Assembly (NCBI RefSeq): GCF_937898925.1
Contig: NZ_CALDKF010000028.1
Location: 1-46,387 of the forward strand
Direction of reading: 5' to 3'
Length of the DNA stretch: 46,387 bases
Source: an uncultured Methanobrevibacter sp.
Lineage (GTDB): Archaea > Methanobacteriota > Methanobacteria > Methanobacteriales > Methanobacteriaceae
Below the pieces are notes generated by a model. That model searched no databases and had not been told where the DNA came from. It saw only the letters and a list, made by a program, of their open reading frames with translations. Below are positions 8,688 through 17,083 of this stretch, one piece after another. The translations under genes were made by a program, and so were the position numbers. Position 1 is the stretch's first letter, and each line of letters starts with the position of its first letter.

Positions 8688-9035
8688 TTATGTGTAAATG
8701 TTATATTCTTTTAGATTTTTTAATGCATCAGGATTGTTTTCAAAAATCATTTTTACTTTTTCACATTCTTCAAGTTCTGCACAATCTGCACATGTTTCAT
8801 ATTTTTTAGTTGAAGCGCATTTTCTTATAGGGCAGATTGAATCACAGAAGGGAGTTTTCACTCCATCAATACGACAACCTACACAATTGATCATTTCAGG
8901 GCTTATTTCAACACCATTTAGCTCGCTCCAAAGCTTTGCAACTTTTTCACGTAGTTCATTGTCATCATTTGCTGTTGCTATGCGAGCTTCACAGGTTTCA
9001 CAATCCAATCCGCAATATGCTATGTATTCATTCAT
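8688..9035 (-). CDS. DUF3795 cysteine-rich protein
   Basis: This 115-residue cytoplasmic protein opens with IAYCGLDCETCEARIATAND, the signature of DUF3795, and has further cysteine groups: NCVGCRIDG, PFCDSICPIRKCA and ETCADCAELEECEKV. Ten or more cysteines in CxxC-like spacing suggest metal or iron-sulfur binding. The function of the family is not established. It sits between two other minus-strand genes, 83 bases before the DUF123 gene and 44 bases after the DUF1848 gene, which suggests cotranscription. Confidence 0.82.
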   Translation of the reverse strand: MNEYIAYCGLDCETCEARIATANDDNELREKVAKLWSELNGVEISPEMINCVGCRIDGVKTPFCDSICPIRKCASTKKYETCADCAELEECEKVKMIFENNPDALKNLKEYNIYT

Positions 9036-9079
9036 GATATCATCCTTTTTTCTATTCTCTAATTTTAAATAATTATTTT

Positions 9080-10018
9080 TTAAAATAATCTAGTTTGCTT
9101 AGTCTTTTCATTTGAGATACAGCTTTCCTGTTTTCTTTCGATTATTATATCATCTTCCTTTATTTGCCCTATCAAGAGAGGGGATTTTGGATCATGAAGT
9201 TTCAAATTCCTTTTGACCAATCTCTTATTTGAATTGGCATAGCAGTATAGGCAACCATGATCACAAGTGTTGTATTCTCCTATATCATTATTCAAAAGGC
9301 AATAACACTCTCCATTTCTTGCCTTTTGCTTTGGAATATTTAGGTTCTTATTTATTGCCTTTTCAATGACTTCCTTGGTCATGCATCCACTTGAATCGAT
9401 TCCAAATCTTTCCAGTTCAGTTCCTTCAACGCAGGTCTTGACTTTAATATTGTATTTTTCTCCAATCTTTGCAAATTCCTCTCCAATCCTCAATCTTTCA
9501 TCTTGAGTCACTTCTTTAGCATTTGGAAAATTGCGCTTTGTCTTTTCATATAAATCTATAAAGCTAATGATTGCTTCAGTTGTGTAATCAGATAAAGAAT
9601 CTAATATGTAATCAAAGGATTCAATATGTTTTTCTAGAGAGTATTTTTCGCTAATGAAAATAGGATCATATCTTAGTGTCACCTTTTCTTTTCCTAATCT
9701 CTCAGAAAGGAATTTGAAGCTATCGATTACTTCATCAACAGGTGGAACATTAGGTTCTATTTCTTTTCCATAAGGAGTGATTGTTACATGCCAGTATTGA
9801 TTGAACTTATCTATTTTTTCAAGATTCCTAAACATAGGCCTTGGATTTTTTGTAGTGAAAATTATGCAATCTATCAATTCAGGGTCTAGTCTATAAGAAT
9901 ATATTTGATTTTTAGCATATGGATTTCTTACATAAACGAATCCTTCGTCTATTCTATTATAGAACCATTCGCTGAAAAATCCTGGAATGTCTGTTCTTAA
10001 GCCAGTATTCAATATCAT
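9080..10018 (-). CDS. DUF1848 protein with C-terminal cysteine cluster
   Basis: MILNTGLRTDIPGFFSEWF at the N-terminus, FTTKNPRPM, HVTITPYGKEIEPNVP and RYDPIFIS are characteristic of the DUF1848 family, whose fold resembles radical SAM barrels. The conserved cysteines are at the C-terminal side: ECYCLLN ... CDHGCLYCYANSNK (about residues 235-265). That CxxxCxxC set is a plausible 4Fe-4S site, although placed opposite to the N-terminal site of classical radical SAM enzymes. The length of 312 residues is normal. No substrate is known. It is the first gene of the three-gene minus-strand cluster and is divergent from DUF371, sharing a 104-base spacer. Confidence 0.83.
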   Translation of the reverse strand: MILNTGLRTDIPGFFSEWFYNRIDEGFVYVRNPYAKNQIYSYRLDPELIDCIIFTTKNPRPMFRNLEKIDKFNQYWHVTITPYGKEIEPNVPPVDEVIDSFKFLSERLGKEKVTLRYDPIFISEKYSLEKHIESFDYILDSLSDYTTEAIISFIDLYEKTKRNFPNAKEVTQDERLRIGEEFAKIGEKYNIKVKTCVEGTELERFGIDSSGCMTKEVIEKAINKNLNIPKQKARNGECYCLLNNDIGEYNTCDHGCLYCYANSNKRLVKRNLKLHDPKSPLLIGQIKEDDIIIERKQESCISNEKTKQTRLF

Positions 10019-10122
10019 TTAAAAACTCCTTTAGAAAAATTACATTGTTTATCTTATCATATATCTATTTGGCATTGGTTTTTTAAAAATATTTTTATAA
10101 AATAATTTGCATAACTTTTATT

Positions 10123-10536
10123 ATGAATTTTAAGATTAAGGCAAAAGGGCATGAAAATGTATTGTCTTTGCATAAATCCACATTTGAAATCACAAAGGAT
10201 AAGGACTTGAGTCTTGCTGGAGATTGCATTATCGGATTGGATATTGACAAGTCAATGGAGGATTTTCCAAAAGGATTTAAGGAAAAACTGGCTAATGATG
10301 ATACAAAAGTCATAGTCGAATTAAGGACTCCCAATGCCTCCGACACTATAGAGGGTTATGGTCATCATGATTTAACCTTGTCTCATCCAACAGATATTGT
10401 TTGCAGAAAAAGCACATTTGTGTGCTCTAGAACCTTAATGATTAAGTCTAACAAAGCAGCTATTGATTTAAATAGAGATTTGATTAAAGATTTGGCTAAC
10501 GGTGAATCTATGGATGTGAATATTGAGCTTATTTGA
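10123..10536 (+). CDS. DUF371 protein
   Basis: This 137-residue soluble archaeal protein shows the DUF371 pattern: AKGHENVLSLHKSTFEITKD near the N-terminus, LAGDCIIGLDIDKS, and the conserved GYGHHDLTLSHPTDIVCRKS. The conserved His and Asp residues hint at a metal or nucleotide site, but the function is unknown. No ribosome-binding site precedes the ATG, and a TATA-like element (AAATATTTTTATAAAATA, about 10084-10102) is at the right distance for transcription to begin almost at the ATG, so the mRNA is probably leaderless. tRNA-Leu follows 93 bases downstream. Confidence 0.82.
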   Translation: MNFKIKAKGHENVLSLHKSTFEITKDKDLSLAGDCIIGLDIDKSMEDFPKGFKEKLANDDTKVIVELRTPNASDTIEGYGHHDLTLSHPTDIVCRKSTFVCSRTLMIKSNKAAIDLNRDLIKDLANGESMDVNIELI

Positions 10537-10585
10537 TTTATGAGCTAATTCTTTTATTTAAGTTGGTAGTAATATTTAAATAAGA

Positions 10586-10615
10586 TAATAAATATATTAT
10601 ATAGTACTGTACTAT
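10586..10615 (+). promoter_or_regulatory. tRNA-Leu promoter region with palindrome
   Basis: AATATATTATATAG (about 10590-10604) is a TATA-box candidate 30-40 bases before the tRNA. It overlaps the perfect palindrome ATAGTAC-T-GTACTAT (10601-10615), 14 bases before the mature tRNA 5' end. The TATA assignment is by resemblance only. Confidence 0.45.
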
Positions 10616-10629
10616 TTTTCTGTTTTTAT

Positions 10630-10716
<87 letters not shown>

Positions 10717-10930
10717 TTTTTATAATCTATTTTTATCTGATTTTATTTGATTTTTCACTTTTTTATTTTAACAAATTTTGATTGCTTATTTTTTTAAATA
10801 GCCTATTTTTTCATCAGATTTATATATTTTTATTAATAAAAATAATAATATACTAATTATTTAAATAATTCTTTGAATAAGAATTATTAGATTTATAAGA
10901 ATTTTAAAATTCTAATTTATTTGAGGTGTA

Positions 10931-11779
10931 ATGATGAAGGCAGTTATTCCAGCAGCAGGTTTAGGAACAAGATTCTTGCCTGCTACAAAGGCTCAACCTA
11001 AGGAAATGCTACCGGTTTATGACAAGCCTACTATTCAATATGTAATAGAGGAATCAGTAAATTCCGGTGTAGATGACATTCTAATTGTTACAGGTAAAGG
11101 TAAAAGATCAATCGAAGACCATTTTGACAGGTCTTTTGAATTGGAGCATCATTTAAAGACAAAAGGCAAAGAAGAGTTTTTAAAGGAAATAGAATACATT
11201 TCTGATTTGGCAGATATTCATTTCATAAGGCAAAAGAAGCAAAAAGGTCTTGGTGATGCTATCTATTGTGCAAAGAAACATGTCGGAAATGATCCTTTTG
11301 TTGTTATGTTAGGGGATACAATCACTAAAGACACTGTTCCATGCACAAAACAATTAATTGACATCTATGAGAAATATGGCAAGTCAGTCATCGCTTTGGA
11401 AGAGGTTCCTGATGAAAAGGTAGAAAGATACGGTATCATTGGCGGTGAAGAGATTGAACCTAATATCTATCAAATCGATAAATTGGTGGAAAAGCCACCG
11501 TTAAGAGTTGCACCAAGTAATTTGGCTATTATGGGAAGATATGTTCTCACTCCAGACATCTTTGACTGCATTGAAAATGTAGAGCCAGGTTATGGTGGTG
11601 AAATTCAATTGACTGATGCATTGTCTAAATTGGATGAAATCTATGGTCAAGTCTTTAAAGGCCAATCCTATGATATAGGTAACCGTATCGATTGGTTAAA
11701 AACTTCCTTAAGATTTGCATTGGAAGATGAAAAGGCTAAAGATGAAATTCTAAACTTTATTAAAAATGAGATAATTTAA
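10931..11779 (+). CDS. galU: UTP-glucose-1-phosphate uridylyltransferase
   Basis: This enzyme makes UDP-glucose from UTP and glucose-1-phosphate, the sugar donor for envelope polysaccharides and the substrate of GalE at 1759. The nucleotidyltransferase signature AGLGTRFLPATKAQPKEM lies at the N-terminus; GLGDAIYCAK, VVMLGDTI (metal-binding Asp), LVEKP and GEIQLTDAL are the other GalU blocks. The 282-residue length fits. Two adjacent ATGs (10931 and 10934) follow GAGGTG; the second gives the more usual MKAVIPAAG start and a five-base spacing. It heads a run of plus-strand envelope genes: coiled-coil protein, SDR epimerase, glycosyltransferase. Confidence 0.94.
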   Translation: MMKAVIPAAGLGTRFLPATKAQPKEMLPVYDKPTIQYVIEESVNSGVDDILIVTGKGKRSIEDHFDRSFELEHHLKTKGKEEFLKEIEYISDLADIHFIRQKKQKGLGDAIYCAKKHVGNDPFVVMLGDTITKDTVPCTKQLIDIYEKYGKSVIALEEVPDEKVERYGIIGGEEIEPNIYQIDKLVEKPPLRVAPSNLAIMGRYVLTPDIFDCIENVEPGYGGEIQLTDALSKLDEIYGQVFKGQSYDIGNRIDWLKTSLRFALEDEKAKDEILNFIKNEII

Positions 11780-11832
11780 TTTTACAATTATCCACTTTTT
11801 ATTTTTAATTTTTCAATTGTTTAAGTGATTCA

Positions 11833-12378
11833 ATGATTAATGAGAAAAGCCTTGAAGAGGAAATCGAAGAGCTGAAGATACAGCTTTCCAATTACAGAAA
11901 GGAAAATCGCATTCTCAAGGAAAGGTGTGAATCCTATGAAGATAGGATAGAGCATTTTGCTATAGAAAGGGAAAACCTTTCAAGAGACATTATGAGATTT
12001 GAATCAATGGAAATGGAACTTAAGCAGTATGATATTGAAGAATTAGCCTTTGAAACCAAGAAATTGAATCATAGGGTTGATATTCTTAGGAGATATCTTA
12101 AAGCTGAAAGGCAGGACAATGAAAAATTAAATGAGCTTATAGATAAGTTGACAAAAGAACTGAATGATGCCAATTATGAAATTGCTAATCTGGAAAGAGA
12201 CTTAAGGAAATCCAGGATTCGTCAGAATCAAAGAACCTACAATCTGGAAAATCGTTTGGATATAGCATATACAAAATTGGCACAGATGAAATACACTTTA
12301 AATGAATTTGAAGAATTAGGATTTTTTAAAAGGGTAAGAGGCAAGAAGCCTGAAAGCCTAGATGATATTGACATTTAA
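11833..12378 (+). CDS. Coiled-coil protein of unknown function
   Basis: The 181 residues are almost wholly charged and helical, with heptad-like spacing from about residue 5 to 165 (EEEIEELKIQLSNYRKEN at the start), ending in a short basic-acidic tail RGKKPESLDDIDI. No signal peptide, membrane helix or catalytic motif is visible, and no family is recognised. AAGTGAT lies just upstream of the ATG. The position 53 bases after galU and 50 bases before an SDR epimerase suggests cotranscription and perhaps a structural role in the surface-polysaccharide machinery, which is inference only. Confidence 0.72.
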   Translation: MINEKSLEEEIEELKIQLSNYRKENRILKERCESYEDRIEHFAIERENLSRDIMRFESMEMELKQYDIEELAFETKKLNHRVDILRRYLKAERQDNEKLNELIDKLTKELNDANYEIANLERDLRKSRIRQNQRTYNLENRLDIAYTKLAQMKYTLNEFEELGFFKRVRGKKPESLDDIDI

Positions 12379-12428
12379 TTTAAATTTTATTTTGCAATTG
12401 ATATTTATTTGATAAAAAGGTGTTTTTT

Positions 12429-13400
12429 ATGGAAACTCAAAGAATTATGGTAACTGGAGGAGCAGGATTTATAGGAACTAATCTTGTAAATGAACTTAGA
12501 AGCAGAGGTCATGAAGTATTGTCAGTTGACTTATTGCATCATGAAGATGAGGCTGACTTATACTCCGATTCCTATTCTGACTATGTTAGAGGGGATATTC
12601 GTAATTATCGTCAAATGGAAAGGATCTTTGATGATAATGAAAAGTTCGATTATGTCTACAACTTAGCTGCTGAATATGGAAGATGGAATGGTGAAGGATA
12701 TTATGAAAACCTTTGGGAAACCAATGTAATCGGTTTAAAGAACATGATCCGTCTTCAAGAGAAATTAGGATTCAGAATGATTTCATTCTCATCTGCTGAA
12801 GTTTACGGTGATTATGAAGGAATCATGACTGAAGATGTAATGGAAAACAGGCCAATTAAAGACACTTATCAAATGAATGACTATGCAATTTCCAAATGGG
12901 CTGGAGAATTGATGTGCATGAACTCCGCAACCATGTTTGGAACTGAAACCGTAAGAGTACGTCCTGTAAACTGTTATGGTCCTCATGAAGCTTATTCTCC
13001 ATATAAAGGATTCATTCCTATTTTTATTTACAAAGCCCTTCATGGATTGCCTTATTCAGTTCATAAAGGCCATAAGAGAATTATTGATTATGTTGAAGAC
13101 ACTGCAAATACCTTTGCAAATATTGTAGATAACTTCATTCCTGGTGAAGTTTACAATGTTGGAAGTAAACAGGAATGGGAAATGACCATTGAAGAGTATT
13201 CCGACTTGGTATTGGAAGCTGTAGGAATAGATGACTCTTTAGTTACTTACACTCCTGCTGAAGCATTCACTACAAAGGTCAAGACCATTGACTTTTCCAA
13301 AGCTATTCGTGACTTAAAGCATGATCCGAAAGTTGACCCTAAAGAGGGAATAAGAAGAACTGTAGAATGGATGAAATGGTATTATAGGATTGAAGATTAA
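12429..13400 (+). CDS. NAD-dependent epimerase/dehydratase (extended SDR)
   Basis: This is a nucleotide-sugar-modifying short-chain dehydrogenase. VTGGAGFIGTN is the NAD-binding loop, YNLAAEYG and SFSSAEVYG supply the usual middle motifs, and YAISK is the catalytic YxxxK; RVRPVNCYGPHE and HKGHKRIIDYVEDTANTF resemble dTDP-glucose 4,6-dehydratase and UDP-glucuronate decarboxylase relatives. The exact substrate cannot be read off. The start is the ATG at 12429, because GGTG at 12418-12421 is its ribosome-binding site; an earlier in-frame GTG overlaps that site and is unlikely. The product has 323 residues. It belongs to the galU run. Confidence 0.86.
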   Translation: METQRIMVTGGAGFIGTNLVNELRSRGHEVLSVDLLHHEDEADLYSDSYSDYVRGDIRNYRQMERIFDDNEKFDYVYNLAAEYGRWNGEGYYENLWETNVIGLKNMIRLQEKLGFRMISFSSAEVYGDYEGIMTEDVMENRPIKDTYQMNDYAISKWAGELMCMNSATMFGTETVRVRPVNCYGPHEAYSPYKGFIPIFIYKALHGLPYSVHKGHKRIIDYVEDTANTFANIVDNFIPGEVYNVGSKQEWEMTIEEYSDLVLEAVGIDDSLVTYTPAEAFTTKVKTIDFSKAIRDLKHDPKVDPKEGIRRTVEWMKWYYRIED

Positions 13401-13427
13401 TTATTAATCTCAATTTTATAAGCAATT

Positions 13428-13455
13428 TAATCAATTTTAATCAATTTTAATCATT
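13428..13455. repeat. 10-bp tandem repeat, about 2.5 copies
   Basis: TCAATTTTAA occurs at 13431-13440 and 13441-13450, with partial flanking copies, in the spacer between the SDR gene and the glycosyltransferase. The period is close to one helical turn. It may simply reflect slippage in AT-rich DNA. Confidence 0.5.
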
Positions 13456-13517
13456 TTTTACTATTTTTTAGTTGTTTAAAATTCCATAATTTATTAATTA
13501 TTTTTTCAAGTGATAAA

Positions 13518-14198
13518 ATGGCAAATGTAGTGGCTATCATACCTGCATACAATGAGGAAAAGGCTTTAGCTGATGTCATAGGCAAAACTTTAGAGCATGT
13601 TGATGAGGTTATCGTTGTAGATGATGGAAGCAGTGATAAGACTTCTGAAGTAGCTGTTGAAGCGGGTGCTAGAGTAATAAAGCATAGCGTTAATTTAGGT
13701 AAGGGAGAAGCATTGAAATCAGGTTTTAAAGCTATTGGAGATGATTCAATAATCATTACAATAGATGGTGATGGCCAGCATAATCCTTCAGAGATTCCTG
13801 ATTTAGTAAGGCCTATCATTGAGGATGGGGCAGATTTGGTGAATGGAAGCAGGTATATGAATGGTCCTGAAGAAAACACTCCGGCTTACAGAAGAGTTGG
13901 ACAAAAGGTCTTGGATATTGCCACAAATATCTCTGCAGGAACTAAGGTAACAGATTCCCAAAGCGGTTTTAGAGCATTTTCTCCTAAATCCAAAAATGTT
14001 TTCAGATTTAAGGATACAGGCTTTGGAATTGAAAGTGAAATGCTTGTTGATGCAGCAGAATCAGGATTGAAAATAGTTGAAATTCCTATAACAGTTCGCT
14101 ATGATTTGGATGGATCTACAAAAGACCCAATAACTCATGGTGTAGGTGTTTTATTCAATATCACCAAAGATAAAGTTCTCAGAACTTTTAAAAGATAG
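13518..14198 (+). CDS. Family 2 glycosyltransferase (dolichol-phosphate sugar synthase-like)
   Basis: The GT2 fold is clear: VVAIIPAYNEEKALADVI at the N-terminus, VIVVDDGSSDKT with nucleotide-binding Asp residues, NLGKGEALKSGF, and the metal-binding TIDGDGQHNPSEIPDL. LVNGSRYM, DSQSGFRAFSP and GIESEMLVDA are typical of dolichol-phosphate mannose/glucose synthase-like enzymes, which load a sugar on a lipid carrier at the membrane. No C-terminal membrane helices follow (226 residues), so it is the soluble, peripheral type. GTGAT five bases before the ATG fits an archaeal ribosome-binding site. It is the last plus-strand gene of the envelope block and converges on the export ABC transporter. Confidence 0.88.
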   Translation: MANVVAIIPAYNEEKALADVIGKTLEHVDEVIVVDDGSSDKTSEVAVEAGARVIKHSVNLGKGEALKSGFKAIGDDSIIITIDGDGQHNPSEIPDLVRPIIEDGADLVNGSRYMNGPEENTPAYRRVGQKVLDIATNISAGTKVTDSQSGFRAFSPKSKNVFRFKDTGFGIESEMLVDAAESGLKIVEIPITVRYDLDGSTKDPITHGVGVLFNITKDKVLRTFKR

Positions 14199-14309
14199 TC
14201 TTTTTTTAATAGTTTTAATTTAGAAAATAGGTAAATTTAAAAAATACTTTTAAAAAATAGATAAAATTTAAAAATAACTTTTTTTTAGTTTTTTAATAAA
14301 AAATAGATA

Positions 14310-14332
14310 AAAATAGCTATGAAAGCTATTTT
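14310..14332 (-). terminator. Hairpin terminator of the export ABC genes
   Basis: AAAATAGCT (14310-14318) and AGCTATTTT (14324-14332) form a perfect 9-bp stem with a five-base loop, 18 bases past the minus-strand stop of the ABC ATPase gene. On the minus strand T-rich sequence follows. Confidence 0.5.
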
Positions 14333-14349
14333 AAATTAGATGAAATAAA

Positions 14350-15609
14350 TTAGAACCTTTGTGGTTTTAGTTTTTTGGTTTTTTCTTTGCTTGCATTCTT
14401 AGCTTCTTTTGTATATTTATCACAAATGTAATTTACTTCTCCAATCTCACGGACTTTTCCCTTTTCAATCCAGATTGCCTTATCACAAATGGAACGGATT
14501 TCTGGAATGGAGTGAGATACAAGCAATACAGTAGTGTTGGATTCCATCAATGATTTGAGCTTTTCCTTACTTTTCTTCCTGAAAGTGATGTCTCCTACAC
14601 CTAATACTTCATCAAGAATTAGAATATCTGGATCCACTATTGTAGCAATTGAAAAACCAAGCTTTGAAAGCATACCAGAAGAGTAATTCTTAACTGCAAG
14701 ATTTATGAAATCTCCAAGTTCGCTGAATTCCAAGATTTCATCATACTTTTCTCTAAGGAATTTCTCATCATATCCTAAAATAGCACCATTCAGGAATATG
14801 TTTTCTCTTCCAGAGTAGTTCTTATCAAATCCAGCACCTAAGGATAATAAAGGAGCAATGTTACCGTTGATGATCACATCACCTTCATCAGGCGAGTAAA
14901 CTCCAGAAATGATTTTCAAAAGAGTACTTTTTCCAGCACCGTTGTATCCAATGAGACCTACCTTTTCGCCTTTGTAGATTTTAAAGGACACATCATCAGT
15001 AGCTTTAAAAATGGTTTTCTTTTCCTTGTTTCTCTTCAAGGTCCTGATAACATATTCCTTAAGGTTGTCTATCTTATCATTTCCTATCTTAAAGCTTAGG
15101 CTGACATTTCTTAGTTCGATAGCAACATTGTCATCACCAGTGGTTTGGAGATAACTTTGGTTATTGTTATATTCCTCTAATAATTTAGCCTTTCTTTCCT
15201 TGTTTTGCTTTCTTTTAAGTGCTTTCTCTTCTTTTTCTTTTTCTTCAGCAAGTCTTTTTGCTTCAAGTTCCTTTTGTTTTTCCTCTTCTTCAATTCTTTT
15301 CTTTTCCTCTTCAGATTCCTTTAAGAAGAAAGTAGTGAGTTCAGTCTTTTCATACTCTTCGCTACCATCAAAAATAAGTTCAATCTTCAAGTCATTGTCA
15401 GAGTCAAAGGAAACTTCAAACTTACCTGCATCATCAGTTATGTATTGATGGGAGTTGATGAATTCACCATCTAATTTATAAGTATTACATTTTATTTTTT
15501 GATTGCTTAAAGAAGCATCTTCAGCTGTTTTTAGGTATGCTTCGAGAGAGAATGTGTTATGAATAGATGGCACTATCTTTGTTTCAATCTTACTGTTTGT
15601 TTCATTCAT
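14350..15609 (-). CDS. Polysaccharide-export ABC ATPase with N-terminal beta domain
   Basis: The C-terminal part (about 160-400) is an ABC ATPase of the Wzt/TagH type: Walker A GYNGAGKST near residue 220, signature NYSSGMLSKLGF near 305, Walker B ILILDEVLGVGD near 327 and a switch His in LLVSHSIPEI. It powers export of a lipid-linked glycan through the permease at 15661. Unusually, about 95 residues of beta-rich sequence (SLSNQKIKCNTYKLDGEF, then TDDAGKFEVSFD) precede it, resembling Ig-like modules, followed by a highly charged Lys/Glu linker (about 97-148) that is likely helical. Bacterial Wzt proteins instead carry a carbohydrate-binding domain at the C-terminus. GGAGAG upstream of the ATG supports the start, so the extension is translated. 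It is the second gene of a two-gene operon. Confidence 0.9.
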   Translation of the reverse strand: MNETNSKIETKIVPSIHNTFSLEAYLKTAEDASLSNQKIKCNTYKLDGEFINSHQYITDDAGKFEVSFDSDNDLKIELIFDGSEEYEKTELTTFFLKESEEEKKRIEEEEKQKELEAKRLAEEKEKEEKALKRKQNKERKAKLLEEYNNNQSYLQTTGDDNVAIELRNVSLSFKIGNDKIDNLKEYVIRTLKRNKEKKTIFKATDDVSFKIYKGEKVGLIGYNGAGKSTLLKIISGVYSPDEGDVIINGNIAPLLSLGAGFDKNYSGRENIFLNGAILGYDEKFLREKYDEILEFSELGDFINLAVKNYSSGMLSKLGFSIATIVDPDILILDEVLGVGDITFRKKSKEKLKSLMESNTTVLLVSHSIPEIRSICDKAIWIEKGKVREIGEVNYICDKYTKEAKNASKEKTKKLKPQRF

Positions 15610-15660
15610 ATTTTTCTCTCCTTAATCTTTTTTCAATCAAAATTTGTTTTTAAATTCTTT

Positions 15661-16440
15661 TTATAACTCTAAAGTGATCTTGTTTTGATATTTTCTAAAT
15701 ACTAATACTCCAATAATAAAGATGACTATTGAAAATATAATTGTTGTTAACATAATGGTTTGTGATGGGAATCTTCCATACATTACGAATTCCCTGAATT
15801 GAGCAATGATTCCATAAACTGGATTTAGTTCCATATATCCTCTAATAGGCTGTGGAACAATGTCCATTGGATAAAATATTGCACATGCGTATACTAATAA
15901 GCTTGTAAAGATTTTGTATAAGTATTCAATGTCTGTGAATTTTGTACATACAATAGCTAAAATCAATCCCACTCCAGTGATTAGGATAACTAAGGTTGCA
16001 ATTGGAATAACTGCAAAGAGTCCCATCGCATAAAATGGAGCGCCAGTTACAATCATAATCGCTATCATAACGATTAAAGACATCAAAAAGTTTAAAAATT
16101 CTGAACAGATTCCTCCAATAGCAAATATGTATCTTGGAATGAAAATCTTTTGCAAAATACTTCTATTGCGTTTAATGGAGGTCATAGCTATTTTTGTTCC
16201 ACTATTGAAGAAATCGATTACGCAACGTCCAGCCATAAAGTAAACTGGGAAGTTCTCAATACTTTTTGTAAAAAAGGTGGAAAATATAGCTGTTAATAAT
16301 ACCATTGTAATCAATGGATTTAAAAAACTCCAAAGAATTCCTAATACAGAATCTTTATATTTGGTAGTGAAGTTTCTCTTGATGATCTGTTTTAGAAGGA
16401 AATTTTCACTACTCCCTTTTTTCAGCATATCTAAAGTCAT
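15661..16440 (-). CDS. Polysaccharide-export ABC permease (ABC-2 type)
   Basis: The 259-residue membrane protein has about six hydrophobic segments and the ABC-2 pattern of Wzm/TagG permeases: an N-terminal amphipathic region FLLKQIIKRNFTTKYKDS, then SVLGILWSFLNPLITMVLL, and the late IFYPMDIVP ... NPVYGIIAQFRE block. It forms the channel that the ATPase at 14350-15609 drives, moving a lipid-linked polysaccharide or teichoic acid-like polymer outward. The gap between the two genes is 51 bases. It is divergent from the small zinc-ribbon protein gene across 347 bases of AT-rich DNA. Confidence 0.92.
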   Translation of the reverse strand: MTLDMLKKGSSENFLLKQIIKRNFTTKYKDSVLGILWSFLNPLITMVLLTAIFSTFFTKSIENFPVYFMAGRCVIDFFNSGTKIAMTSIKRNRSILQKIFIPRYIFAIGGICSEFLNFLMSLIVMIAIMIVTGAPFYAMGLFAVIPIATLVILITGVGLILAIVCTKFTDIEYLYKIFTSLLVYACAIFYPMDIVPQPIRGYMELNPVYGIIAQFREFVMYGRFPSQTIMLTTIIFSIVIFIIGVLVFRKYQNKITLEL

Positions 16441-16787
16441 AGTTGTTACCTATTATTAAAGTTAAGTTAATTATAAATTAAGTAATATAATTTTAATTTA
16501 TTAAATTAATTATATAAGTTTATTTATTTTTATTTAAGAGATTTATTAATAATACTGTCTTTAAACTAATTAAATAATACTATTCAATTGTAGATTATTA
16601 TTGTTTTTTGACCAGTATTTTAAAATAGGGATTATAAAATTTTAAAATTTAAATTAAATTATATTAATAATGACAAACAATATTATAGTATCAAATTAAA
16701 ATTATGATAAAATTATAATAAAATTATAATAAAATTATAATAAAATTATAATAAAATTATACTTAAAAAGATTTAGGAGAGATAAAA
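16441..16787. promoter_or_regulatory. Divergent AT-rich spacer with 11-bp repeat array
   Basis: This spacer lies between the ABC permease (leftward) and the two-CxxC protein (rightward). It is almost pure A and T, with several TATA-like stretches for both directions (for example around 16480-16530 and 16645-16690). The rightmost 66 bases are a six-copy 11-bp repeat listed separately. AGGAGAGAT precedes the 16788 ATG by five bases. I see no protein or RNA gene. Confidence 0.5.
16698..16763. repeat. Six tandem copies of AAAATTATAAT
   Basis: Copies start at 16698, 16709, 16720, 16731, 16742 and 16753. The middle four are identical and the outer two each differ by one base. The unit length equals about one DNA turn, and each unit resembles an archaeal TATA box. 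The array ends 24 bases before the start of the two-CxxC protein gene, so it occupies that gene's promoter. Confidence 0.95.
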
Positions 16788-17006
16788 ATGAAATTTGAAG
16801 ATTTAATTGCAAAATGTCCTAAATGCGGTTCTACTGATAAGACTGCTCACAGGAGATTCATTGATAATCATCACGCACATGCTGAATTAAAGGAATTCAA
16901 ATGTGACAATTGCGGATATGTTTTTGAAACCGGTAATGATAAGGAAAAATCAGAAGAGGAAACTATTAAAAAGGACCTCATCGGTGAATTAAATAAAAAA
17001 TTATAA
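16788..17006 (+). CDS. Small two-CxxC (zinc-ribbon-like) protein, candidate radical SAM substrate
   Basis: The 72-residue product has a CPKCG knuckle (Cys10, Cys13) and a CDNCGY knuckle (Cys39, Cys42), with a His-rich middle HRRFIDNHHAHAELKEF and a charged Lys/Glu tail. That could be a simple zinc ribbon. However, it is 78 bases upstream of a SPASM radical SAM enzyme, and from memory small two-CxxC peptides are found next to methanogen radical SAM proteins annotated as peptide-modifying, so it may be the modified peptide. AGGAGAGAT is a strong ribosome-binding site. The promoter region holds the 11-bp repeat array. Confidence 0.85.
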   Translation: MKFEDLIAKCPKCGSTDKTAHRRFIDNHHAHAELKEFKCDNCGYVFETGNDKEKSEEETIKKDLIGELNKKL

Positions 17007-17083
17007 TAATTTTCTATTAGATAATTAAAATCAATTGCTTTCAATAGTTTCATTCTTTTTAAAATTTATTTTTGAGGGATAAA

